From the NCBI GenBank assembly GCA_002400445.1, contig DGQO01000109.1, positions 1-8,374 on the forward strand: a stretch of DNA of 8,374 nucleotides. The letters are read 5' to 3'. The notes under the pieces are model-generated. The model had not been told where the DNA came from and ran no database searches. It was given only the letters and a program-made list of their open reading frames with translations. Of the stretch, positions 1 through 6,267 are shown piece by piece. This DNA comes from Chitinophagaceae bacterium UBA4412 (lineage in GTDB: Bacteria; Bacteroidota; Bacteroidia; Chitinophagales; Chitinophagaceae). The translations under genes were made by a program, and so were the position numbers. The stretch's first letter is position 1. Every line of letters starts with the position of its first letter.

Positions 1-1
1 T

Positions 2-9
2 TATTTTTA
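2..9 (+). promoter_or_regulatory. Possible -7 box upstream of the helicase gene
   Basis: TATTTTTA matches seven of the eight positions of the Bacteroidota -7 element TAnnTTTG. It would give a leader of about 12 bases before the ATG at 25. The -33 element, if any, lies outside the window, and such A/T-rich matches occur often by chance, so this is only tentative. Confidence 0.2.
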
Positions 10-24
10 AATCATCCGCACAAT

Positions 25-2481
25 ATGGCTGCTGTTGCAATAGAGCACAATGAAATCTTTGACCTGGCTTTTCGCTTTGTTACAGAAACAAGTGAACACA
101 TCTTTCTTACCGGCAATGCGGGTACAGGCAAAACAACTTTCTTAAAATACCTTAAGGAGCATTGTGTAAAAAATCTTGTGGTGGCAGCTCCCACCGGGGT
201 AGCTGCTATTAATGCAGGTGGTGTAACCCTGCACAGCCTGTTCCGCCTGCCTTTACACCCATTTTTACCTACGCATAAGAGCCGGGAAGATTTGCTGAGT
301 AAGCTCAGGTGCAACGCAGAGAAGCGGAATCTTTTGTGCAAAATGGAGTTGCTGGTCATAGATGAAATCAGCATGGTGCGGGCCGATGTAATGGATGCTA
401 TTGACTGCATCCTGCGCAGCGTGCGCCGTCGGCATGATATGCCTTTTGGCGGCGTACAGCTATTGTTCATCGGCGATTTATACCAGTTACCGCCGGTAGC
501 GCAACAGCATGAGTGGAGCATTTTACAGGAATATTATTCTTCGCCTTTTTTCTTTGATAGCCTGGCTATAAAAGAACAGATGCCGCTGCTGATAGAGCTT
601 ACTAAAATATACCGGCAAAAAGATGATTCTTTTGTTTCGCTACTGAATAAAGTGCGCAATAATGCTATGAACGCCGATGATTTTGAAATGCTGAATGAGC
701 GGCATTTTCCAGCAATGTCTTCAGGTGCAGAACCGGGTTATGTTACCCTTACTTCGCATAACCGCAAAGCTGATGAAATCAATACTTATGAGTTAAACGG
801 GATTATCGCCCCGGAAAAAATTTTTACAGCGGAGGTGATAGGCGATTTCCCCGAAAATCTTTTTCCGGCAGATGAGAAGCTGAAACTTAAAGTGGGTGCG
901 CAGGTAATGTTTATTAAAAACGATGTGATTTACAAGCGCTATTTCAATGGAAAGATTGGGGTAATCAGCAGTATGGAGGATGATAAAATCATGGTAACCT
1001 GCGACGATATGGATTTGGAGGTTCACCGGGAAAGCTGGGAAAACAATCGTTATGCGCTTAACAAACAAGACGGCAAACTGGAGCAGGAAAACCTGGGTAG
1101 TTTTATCCAGTTTCCCTTGCGGCTTGCCTGGGCAATCACGATTCACAAAAGTCAGGGACTCACTTTTGAAAAAGTACGCATTGATGCCGCCGCTTCCTTC
1201 AGCAGCGGGCAGGTGTATGTAGCGCTCAGCCGCTGCACTACCCTCGATGGCATCAAATTACTAACAGCAATACCGCAAAAGGCTATCCACAGCAATGAAT
1301 ATGTAGTAAATATTCAATCTGCACTTAAGCCTAAAATCACGCTGGCAGAGCGTTTTGCCGGTGCAAGGGCTGTGTTTTGCCAGCAGATGCTGGAAGATTT
1401 GTTTTCTTTTGAACAACTCTCTGCTGCTTTCCTTGATCTGCAACAATCCATCATTAAACACCAGGCAAGGCTAGATGGCGATGCCCTGTCATTTATCAAC
1501 CGGGTATTGGGAGATTTTCAGCATGAAAAAGCGGTTGGAATGAAGTTCATAGGCCATATTGGGAGCATGATGCGGGAGCAATCCATTGTAGAAGAAAACC
1601 AGGCTTTGCAAAAACGCCTCAGCGATGCCTCAGGGCATTTTATCAATAAGCTTACACCATTGTTTGAAACTATATCATCGCTTCCTTTTTCTACGGATTT
1701 TCGGGAAGCTGCGGCAGAGGTAGATGAAGCAAATAATGTGTTGCTGGCAGCGTTTCACCAGGTATTATATTTTCTCCATTATAGTAAAGAATCCTTTTCG
1801 GTTGCCGGATTTTTAAAGCACAAACTGGATTATGCTGCACCAAAATTCAGGAAAAGCATCTACGGCAAAAATAAAGCGGGTGCGCTTGAGGATACTACAC
1901 ATCCTGTTTTGTTTGAAATCCTGAAACGCTGGCGCAATATGGCTTGTGAAGATTCAGGCTTGCCGATATACCGCATAGCTACTACACAAACGCTTAAAGA
2001 TCTTTGCCTGTATTTACCACAGGATAAAGCTTCATTATTACACATCAGCGGCTTTGGCAAAATTAAAGTAGATAAGTACGGAGATGAATTAATAGACGCC
2101 ATTACATCTTATTGCGAGCAACATGATGTGGCTCCTGTACAAGGCGAACTTCCGGAAATTTCAAAAAGAAAAACCGCAAAAAAAGCTGCACCCAAAACAG
2201 ACACCCGCCTGCTCACTTATCAACTATACAGGGATGGAAAATCCATTGACGAAATTGCGGGAGAGCGGCAATTTACGAAGGCAACAATAGAAGGACATCT
2301 CAGCCATTTTATCAAGACGGGTGACCTGGATATTAACGAAGTCGTTACCGTACAACGGCAACAAGCCGTACAGGAAGTTATCCTGATTCATGGTGATAAA
2401 AGTTTAAACCTGCTTGCGCAAAATTTGCCCGGCTACAGTTATGGAGAAATCCGGATGGTTATTGCAAATACGGAGCGTTAA
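25..2481 (+). CDS. PIF1-like superfamily 1B DNA helicase with HRDC and helix-turn-helix tail
   Basis: An ATP-driven DNA helicase of the PIF1/RecD-like SF1B group, 818 residues, probably cytosolic and active in replication or repair. Seen: Walker A GNAGTGKT (30-37, Lys36), motif Ia APTGVAAINAGG (about 55-66), Walker B LLVIDEISMV (109-118, Asp113/Glu114), motif III GDLYQLPP (150-157), a TKIYRQ motif IV near 198, then AITIHKSQG (about 370-378) and QVYVALSR (about 395-403), the paired late motifs typical of PIF1. A long helical stretch without motifs I recognise (about 440-625) leads to an HRDC-like domain (about 629-700, containing HISGFGKIKVDKYG), a Lys/Ala-rich linker (about 712-724) and an HTH resembling RecQ-tail HTH_40 (about 725-775). 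The whole ATPase core is intact. No in-frame stop precedes the ATG within the 24 upstream bases, so a longer start cannot be excluded, but the Walker A lies at the usual distance from this Met. It ends tail-to-tail with the cupin gene. The biological substrate is unknown. Confidence 0.93.
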   Translation: MAAVAIEHNEIFDLAFRFVTETSEHIFLTGNAGTGKTTFLKYLKEHCVKNLVVAAPTGVAAINAGGVTLHSLFRLPLHPFLPTHKSREDLLSKLRCNAEKRNLLCKMELLVIDEISMVRADVMDAIDCILRSVRRRHDMPFGGVQLLFIGDLYQLPPVAQQHEWSILQEYYSSPFFFDSLAIKEQMPLLIELTKIYRQKDDSFVSLLNKVRNNAMNADDFEMLNERHFPAMSSGAEPGYVTLTSHNRKADEINTYELNGIIAPEKIFTAEVIGDFPENLFPADEKLKLKVGAQVMFIKNDVIYKRYFNGKIGVISSMEDDKIMVTCDDMDLEVHRESWENNRYALNKQDGKLEQENLGSFIQFPLRLAWAITIHKSQGLTFEKVRIDAAASFSSGQVYVALSRCTTLDGIKLLTAIPQKAIHSNEYVVNIQSALKPKITLAERFAGARAVFCQQMLEDLFSFEQLSAAFLDLQQSIIKHQARLDGDALSFINRVLGDFQHEKAVGMKFIGHIGSMMREQSIVEENQALQKRLSDASGHFINKLTPLFETISSLPFSTDFREAAAEVDEANNVLLAAFHQVLYFLHYSKESFSVAGFLKHKLDYAAPKFRKSIYGKNKAGALEDTTHPVLFEILKRWRNMACEDSGLPIYRIATTQTLKDLCLYLPQDKASLLHISGFGKIKVDKYGDELIDAITSYCEQHDVAPVQGELPEISKRKTAKKAAPKTDTRLLTYQLYRDGKSIDEIAGERQFTKATIEGHLSHFIKTGDLDINEVVTVQRQQAVQEVILIHGDKSLNLLAQNLPGYSYGEIRMVIANTER

Positions 2482-2491
2482 CGTCCGTATT
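2467..2491. terminator. Inverted repeat over converging stop codons, candidate two-way terminator
   Basis: The arms AATACGGA (2467-2474) and TCCGTATT (2484-2491) are perfect 8-base complements. The nine bases between them are GCGTTAACG, whose last eight are themselves palindromic, so the stem extends to 12 pairs if G2475 bulges out. The centre is TTAA (2478-2481), which holds both stop codons: TAA of the helicase on the plus strand and TAA of the cupin on the minus strand. The hairpin can form in transcripts from either side. There is no clear U-run after either arm, so it is not a textbook intrinsic terminator; it may instead stabilise 3' ends. Confidence 0.45.
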
Positions 2492-2993
2492 CATCCTGCA
2501 CCCTTACGATATCATCTTCATCACTGGGATGAGCAGCATCGGTATGGCGCCAAATTTCTGCAATAACGCCCCAGCCGTTAAGGCCAATGAGGCGATGGCG
2601 TTCTCCTTGCTGAAGTTCAACCATATCACCAGGATTGAGCACTCGTTCGTGCTTTTCTTCATCATTATCACTCGTAACCACACCTGCGGTACCAGCGATT
2701 AATTTCCAGATTTCTGCCCGGCGGTGATGATACTGCCAACTTAGCTTTTTGTTTGGCGCCACAATAAGAATTTTTGGGCTCAACTTGCCGGAGATGGACA
2801 ACTCCTCTCTGGTCAAATGCGGGAAGTACATTTTTATGAAAGCTTCTGCATCTTCTTCATTGATGACCAGAAAGCCGCCCCAGGGACGTTTATCATCCTT
2901 GTCCGCAATGCGAAAACGACTGCTAATCTGTTTTTCAACTGATGTAAACACCTCACTATCAGTATTATACATATTTATATTGTCTAATTTCAT
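2478..2993 (-). CDS. Cupin-fold protein, mannose-6-phosphate isomerase type II-like
   Basis: A 171-residue protein with one cupin domain resembling the C-terminal domain of type II phosphomannose isomerases; close relatives in Bacteroidota are often labelled phosphoheptose isomerase, a name I would not trust as function. Seen: RPWGGF (36-41), then SWQYHHRRAEIW (85-96) supplying likely metal ligands His89, His90 and Glu94, a glycine turn at 101-104, PGDMVEL (121-127), and GERHRL (130-135) with His133 as the last likely ligand. The tail is acidic (DEDD). A sugar-phosphate or nucleotide-sugar substrate is inferred only from the fold. It starts 9 bases after the mnmG stop, so it is probably co-transcribed with mnmG. 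Met8 is an alternative start. There is no obvious Shine-Dalgarno; the start sits in the palindrome CATATATATG. Its stop codon overlaps the helicase stop. Confidence 0.85.
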   Translation of the reverse strand: MKLDNINMYNTDSEVFTSVEKQISSRFRIADKDDKRPWGGFLVINEEDAEAFIKMYFPHLTREELSISGKLSPKILIVAPNKKLSWQYHHRRAEIWKLIAGTAGVVTSDNDEEKHERVLNPGDMVELQQGERHRLIGLNGWGVIAEIWRHTDAAHPSDEDDIVRVQDEYGR

Positions 2994-3002
2994 ATATATG
3001 AT

Positions 3003-4871
3003 TTATCTACCCATAAAGAGCATTAGAATTTGAACATCACTTGGGTTTACGCCAGAAATTCTGGATGCCTGCCCCAGGGTTTTTGGTTGAATCTTTATAA
3101 ATTTTTGCCGGGCTTCGGTGCTTAATGAAACCAATTTTTCATAGTTAAAACTGTCTGGTATTACCAGGTGTTCTAATTGACTCATCTTCTGCACCAATTC
3201 TTTTTCTTTCTGAATATAAGTGTCATACTTCACCTGTATTTCTGCCTGTTCCAGTTCTTCGGCTGTAAAGGTAGAAAGTGCCTGTTGCAATGCAGGAATT
3301 TGACGGGAAATTTCTTGTAGCGACAGGTTCGGTCTTAGTAGAAGTTGAGCTGCCTTTTGCCTTGAGGTAAGGGGTGTGGAATTTTTACGTTGCAAAAGGT
3401 CATTCACCTCATCAGGTTCCACTTGTTGCAAAAGCAAAACAGCCTTGATTTTATCAACATTTTGCCGTTTTTCCTTTACCCGTTCCATTCTTTCCTGGCT
3501 TGCCAGCCCAATGGTATAGCTTCTTTCTGTGAGGCGGAGATCTGCATTATCTTGTCTGAGTAGGGTTCTATACTCTGCCCTACTGGTAAACATCCGGTAT
3601 GGTTCATCCGTTCCTTTATTGATCAAGTCGTCAATGAGCACACCGATGTAGGCTTCGCTCCTGCTCAGGATGAATGGAGCCTGCGATTTTCCTGCTAAAT
3701 GAGCATTAATGCCCGCCATGAGTCCCTGGCATGCTGCTTCTTCATAACCAGTAGTTCCATTGATCTGCCCTGCAAAAAACAGGTTTTTAATGCGCTTAGT
3801 TTCCAATGCATGAGAGAGTTGTGTAGGTGGAAAATAGTCGTACTCAATAGCATATCCCGGCCTGAACATTTTGCATTTTTCGAAGCCAGGCACTTTCCGT
3901 AATGCTTTGATTTGAACTTCCTCTGGCAAAGAAGTGGAGAAACCATTTACATAGATTTCTACAGTGTTCCAACCTTCTGGTTCTACGAAAAGCTGGTGCC
4001 TGTCTCTTTGTGCAAACCTGTTAATCTTGTCTTCAATACTTGGGCAATACCTTGGCCCCGTGCCCTGGATTCTGCCCTGGTACATTGGACTAGCATCAAA
4101 TCCGGTTCTAAGGATATCATGCACTTCCTGGCTGGTGTAGGTTATCCAACAACTGCGCTGCTGTTCCGGCTGTATTTTATCTACACCAAGGAAGCTGAAT
4201 CCGGAGATCGATTCATCTCCTTTCTGCTCTTCCATTTTTGAATAATCAAGGCTTCTACCATCTATCCTGGGTGGAGTTCCGGTTTTCAATCTCTCACTTT
4301 CGAATCCCAGTGATACCAATTGTTCCGTAATTCCGGTGGCAGATTTTTCTCCTACCCTGCCCCCGCCAAATTGCTTTTCTCCAATATGAATTACACCATT
4401 TAGAAAAGTACCGTTTGTTAGCACTACCGACTTAGCGTTTATCTTATGACCAAGCTTAGATATAACGCCCATAACCTGTCCATCTTCAACGATAAGTTCT
4501 TCCACCATATCCTGGTAAAAATCAACGTTCGGGGTTTGTTCAAGCATTTCTCGCCAGGTGGTTGCAAACAACATTCTATCGCTCTGTACCCTTGGGCTCC
4601 ACATAGCGGGGCCTTTGGAGCGGTTTAGCATCCGAAATTGTATCATGCTCTTATCACTCACTATTCCGCTGTAACCACCCATGGCATCTATTTCCCGCAC
4701 AATCTGACCTTTTGCAATTCCTCCCATGGCTGGATTGCAGCTCATTTGTGCCATGGTCTGCATATTCATAGTAATCAGCAAGACCTTACTTCCCATATTT
4801 GCGGCAGCGGCAGCCGCCTCGCATCCCGCATGACCAGCCCCAACTACTATCACATCATATTTCTCAAACAT
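3003..4871 (-). CDS. mnmG: tRNA uridine-5-carboxymethylaminomethylation enzyme MnmG (GidA)
   Basis: FAD-dependent subunit that acts with the GTPase MnmE to add the carboxymethylaminomethyl (or aminomethyl) group to C5 of wobble uridine-34 in certain tRNAs, using methylene-tetrahydrofolate; cytosolic. At 622 residues it is full length for the family (about 620-630). Seen: the N-terminal dinucleotide-binding motif VVGAGHAGCEAA (9-20), MSCNPAMGG (43-51) with a conserved Cys45, the signature GTGPRYCPSIEDK (about 271-283) with the second conserved Cys, and AGQINGTTGYEEAACQG (about 367-383). The C-terminal helical domain, which binds MnmE and tRNA in studied homologues, ends in a conserved-looking RISGVNPSDVQIL stretch. 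The start gives the family-typical MFEKYDVIVVG. MnmE is not in this window. It lies 70 bases downstream of ybeY, with parS-like sites between them, and is followed after 9 bases by the cupin gene. Confidence 0.98.
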   Translation of the reverse strand: MFEKYDVIVVGAGHAGCEAAAAAANMGSKVLLITMNMQTMAQMSCNPAMGGIAKGQIVREIDAMGGYSGIVSDKSMIQFRMLNRSKGPAMWSPRVQSDRMLFATTWREMLEQTPNVDFYQDMVEELIVEDGQVMGVISKLGHKINAKSVVLTNGTFLNGVIHIGEKQFGGGRVGEKSATGITEQLVSLGFESERLKTGTPPRIDGRSLDYSKMEEQKGDESISGFSFLGVDKIQPEQQRSCWITYTSQEVHDILRTGFDASPMYQGRIQGTGPRYCPSIEDKINRFAQRDRHQLFVEPEGWNTVEIYVNGFSTSLPEEVQIKALRKVPGFEKCKMFRPGYAIEYDYFPPTQLSHALETKRIKNLFFAGQINGTTGYEEAACQGLMAGINAHLAGKSQAPFILSRSEAYIGVLIDDLINKGTDEPYRMFTSRAEYRTLLRQDNADLRLTERSYTIGLASQERMERVKEKRQNVDKIKAVLLLQQVEPDEVNDLLQRKNSTPLTSRQKAAQLLLRPNLSLQEISRQIPALQQALSTFTAEELEQAEIQVKYDTYIQKEKELVQKMSQLEHLVIPDSFNYEKLVSLSTEARQKFIKIQPKTLGQASRISGVNPSDVQILMLFMGR

Positions 4872-4875
4872 GGCG

Positions 4876-4883
4876 CAAAGTTA
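4876..4883 (-). promoter_or_regulatory. Perfect TAnnTTTG -7 box right before mnmG
   Basis: On the minus strand TAACTTTG matches the Bacteroidota sigma-A -7 consensus TAnnTTTG at every defined base. It ends only four bases before the mnmG ATG, so transcription would begin at or next to the A of the start codon, giving a leaderless or nearly leaderless mRNA. I see no good TTG -33 element at the expected spacing, which lowers confidence. The parS-like site at 4911-4926 lies just upstream. Confidence 0.4.
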
Positions 4884-4910
4884 ACTTGTAGATTTTTTTA
4901 TTGGTGGTAA

Positions 4911-4926
4911 TGTTTCACGTGGAGCA
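4911..4926. promoter_or_regulatory. parS-like ParB-binding site 1 (candidate)
   Basis: TGTTTCACGTGGAGCA matches 14 of 16 positions of the well-known bacterial parS consensus TGTTTCACGTGAAACA, including the central CACGTG palindrome and the complete left half. The differences are at positions 12 and 14. It lies in the ybeY-mnmG gap. If real, it would be a nucleation site for the chromosome-partition protein ParB. Confidence 0.6.
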
Positions 4927-4941
4927 TTTGGCTCTTTTGAA

Positions 4942-5385
4942 CTACCGTTTCACGTGGAACAATTGGTACGCATCGATATATATATCCTCTTTTGAACGCA
5001 TTTTCCTCTTTTGCGAAGGCGTTTTATCTTGATAGCCACAAAAATGAAGCAGGCCATGAATGATAACTCTTAACAACTCAACTTTGAAAACGACCTGTAA
5101 TTGAAGCGCATTTTCCTTTACACGATCTACACTTATATAAATCTCAGCCTCTATGTTGCGCCCATTTTCAGACAAATCAAATCCAATTACATCAGTATAA
5201 AAGTCATGAGAAAGGTGTGCTCTGTTCATTTCCAGCAACTGCTCATCGGAGCAAAAAATATAATGGAGAGATTTTAAATCCTTCTTTTCTAACTCGCAGA
5301 TATACCTTAAGAAGTCTTTCAACCTCCTACGATCTTTTAAGAACGCACCCGATACATCTAAAAAATGAAACTGAACCTGGGCCAT
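4942..5385 (-). CDS. ybeY: Endoribonuclease / rRNA maturation factor YbeY
   Basis: A metal-dependent single-strand endoribonuclease of the UPF0054 family, involved in 16S rRNA 3' processing and ribosome quality control in studied bacteria; cytosolic. It has 147 residues, near the usual 140-160. Seen: MNRAHLSHDFYTDVIGFDL (54-72), the equivalent of the family's LN..YR..DxPTDVLSF block, a conserved-looking ISVDRVKENA stretch near the middle, and the metal site HGLLHFCGYQD (110-120). His110 and His114 are the first two zinc ligands; the third ligand position, His in HGxxHxxGYDH, is Asp120 here. I recall this as usual in Bacteroidota homologues. The C-terminus LFHVKR is encoded by a parS-like site. 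No Shine-Dalgarno is apparent. It is transcribed away from feoA and towards mnmG, a gene order I recall from other Bacteroidota. Confidence 0.93.
   Translation of the reverse strand: MAQVQFHFLDVSGAFLKDRRRLKDFLRYICELEKKDLKSLHYIFCSDEQLLEMNRAHLSHDFYTDVIGFDLSENGRNIEAEIYISVDRVKENALQLQVVFKVELLRVIIHGLLHFCGYQDKTPSQKRKMRSKEDIYIDAYQLFHVKR
4946..4961. promoter_or_regulatory. parS-like ParB-binding site 2 (candidate), inside the ybeY 3' end
   Basis: CGTTTCACGTGGAACA matches 14 of 16 positions of the parS consensus TGTTTCACGTGAAACA, differing at positions 1 and 12. It shares the exact 12-base core GTTTCACGTGGA with site 1 (4912-4923 and 4947-4958), offset by 35 bases in the same orientation. It overlaps the last codons of ybeY and encodes the tail LFHVKR on the minus strand. 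Two near-consensus sites this close together are unlikely by chance. Confidence 0.65.
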
Positions 5386-5399
5386 ATTTTTCTGTTTTT

Positions 5400-5407
5400 C
5401 AAAAATA
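5400..5407 (-). promoter_or_regulatory. TAnnTTTG -7 box for ybeY
   Basis: TATTTTTG on the minus strand is a full match to the Bacteroidota -7 element TAnnTTTG, placed 14 bases before the ybeY ATG, so the leader would be about 10 bases. A TTAG eighteen bases further upstream is only a partial -33 match. It lies in the 64-base divergent gap with feoA. Confidence 0.4.
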
Positions 5408-5425
5408 AAACAGTTTACACATAGC

Positions 5426-5433
5426 TAACTTCG
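5426..5433 (+). promoter_or_regulatory. Possible -7 box for the feoA-nadD pair
   Basis: TAACTTCG matches TAnnTTTG except for one base and ends 16 bases before the feoA ATG. No clear -33 TTG is present. An AAGG (5443-5446) three bases before the ATG could be a weak ribosome-binding site. I see no Fur-box-like palindrome in this gap. Confidence 0.3.
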
Positions 5434-5449
5434 TTTTTCAACAAGGCAG

Positions 5450-5674
5450 ATGAAAAGACTTTCGGAAATTAAAGTAGGCAAAACGGTAGTGATTCATTCC
5501 TTCAATAGTGAAGATATCTTCCTCAAATTGATGGAAATGGGCTGTGTTCCTGGTGAGTCAGTAACGGTGGACAACATTGCCCCTTTCAAAGACCCTATTT
5601 GTATTACTGTAGCAGGATATCACCTCAGCCTTCGCCTGAATGAAGCAGATCAGATCCTGGTAGAAGAATCTTAG
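5450..5674 (+). CDS. feoA: FeoA-domain protein, ferrous iron transport accessory
   Basis: A small cytosolic protein of 74 residues, the normal size for a stand-alone FeoA, with the SH3-like beta-barrel fold that supports the FeoB ferrous iron permease. Seen: the N-terminal LSEIKVGKTVVIHSF, then a short helix LKLMEMGCVPGESVTV (the family's LxxMGLxPGxxVxV, about 26-41), and the closing SLRLNEADQILVEE that resembles the usual 'ALRxxEAxxIxV' end. It is complete. Unlike a typical feo operon there is no feoB next to it; the next gene, 11 bases on, is nadD on the same strand, so the two are probably co-transcribed. Whether it partners a distant FeoB or has another role cannot be read from this window. 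Confidence 0.88.
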   Translation: MKRLSEIKVGKTVVIHSFNSEDIFLKLMEMGCVPGESVTVDNIAPFKDPICITVAGYHLSLRLNEADQILVEES

Positions 5675-5685
5675 AAAATAACGAT

Positions 5686-6267
5686 ATGCACATTGGACTT
5701 TTCTTTGGCTCATTTAATCCCATTCATATTGGCCATCTTATTATAGCTAAACATTTCCTTAATGAGAAAAGAGTAAATGAAGTTTGGTTTGTGGTTTCTC
5801 CGCAAAATCCTTTTAAAAGCGCTTCCGGCCTATTAAATGAATACCACAGGCTGCATCTGGTAACCTTGAGTATAGAAGATGAGCCGGGTTTACGAGCGAG
5901 TAATATTGAGTTCAACCTTCCCAAACCTTCCTATACTGTAGAGACGCTGGCCTATTTGAAGGATAAATATCCTGAGCACCAGTTTTCGATTCTTATGGGA
6001 AGCGATGGATTTCAGAATCTCCCCAAATGGAAAAACGCCGAAACTTTGATAAAGCAATGCAACTTTCTGGTGTACAAAAGACCGGGCTTTGACCTCCACG
6101 ATAATTTTGGAGCAAGTGTAATTGTGGAAGATGCCCCGGCTTTAAGCATTTCAAGCACGCACATAAGACAACTGATCAGGAGCAAAAAGTCTATTCGGTA
6201 TTTGGTTACAGATGCAGCAAAGGAAGAAATTGAAAAGAATAACTATTACATGGATTCGATTAAATAA
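5686..6267 (+). CDS. nadD: Nicotinate-nucleotide adenylyltransferase NadD
   Basis: Transfers AMP from ATP to nicotinate mononucleotide to give deamido-NAD, the step before NAD synthetase; cytosolic. At 193 residues it is normal for NadD. Seen: the nucleotidyltransferase entry motif [11 protein letters not shown] (8-18) with the HxGH catalytic histidines His14 and His17, the [11 protein letters not shown] block that NadD enzymes share, a [14 protein letters not shown] stretch matching the family's G.D.l..l..W, and the ATP-binding SSTHIR (156-161), followed by the usual IRYLV...IEKNNYY tail. It starts 11 bases after feoA and overlaps the convergent chrA by 8 bases. The other NAD gene in the window, nadA, lies about 1.3 kb away on the opposite strand. 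Confidence 0.96.
   Translation: MHIGLFFGSFNPIHIGHLIIAKHFLNEKRVNEVWFVVSPQNPFKSASGLLNEYHRLHLVTLSIEDEPGLRASNIEFNLPKPSYTVETLAYLKDKYPEHQFSILMGSDGFQNLPKWKNAETLIKQCNFLVYKRPGFDLHDNFGASVIVEDAPALSISSTHIRQLIRSKKSIRYLVTDAAKEEIEKNNYYMDSIK

Noticed and set aside
12..521. Long minus-strand open frame inside the helicase gene
   Set aside because: It lies antisense to the conserved Walker A and B region, its product is rich in Ser, Arg and Cys without any motif, and it has no promoter or ribosome-binding site.
2991..3000. Palindrome CATATATATG at the cupin start
   Set aside because: It is simple alternating A/T sequence that arises around ATG codons by chance; too short and low in complexity to call an operator.
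3912..4241. Plus-strand open frame inside mnmG
   Set aside because: It is a shadow of the highly conserved mnmG frame; the translation shows no family resemblance.
5386..5449. Fur-type operator expected before an iron gene
   Set aside because: I searched the ybeY-feoA gap for an A/T-rich GATAATnATTATC-like palindrome and found none.
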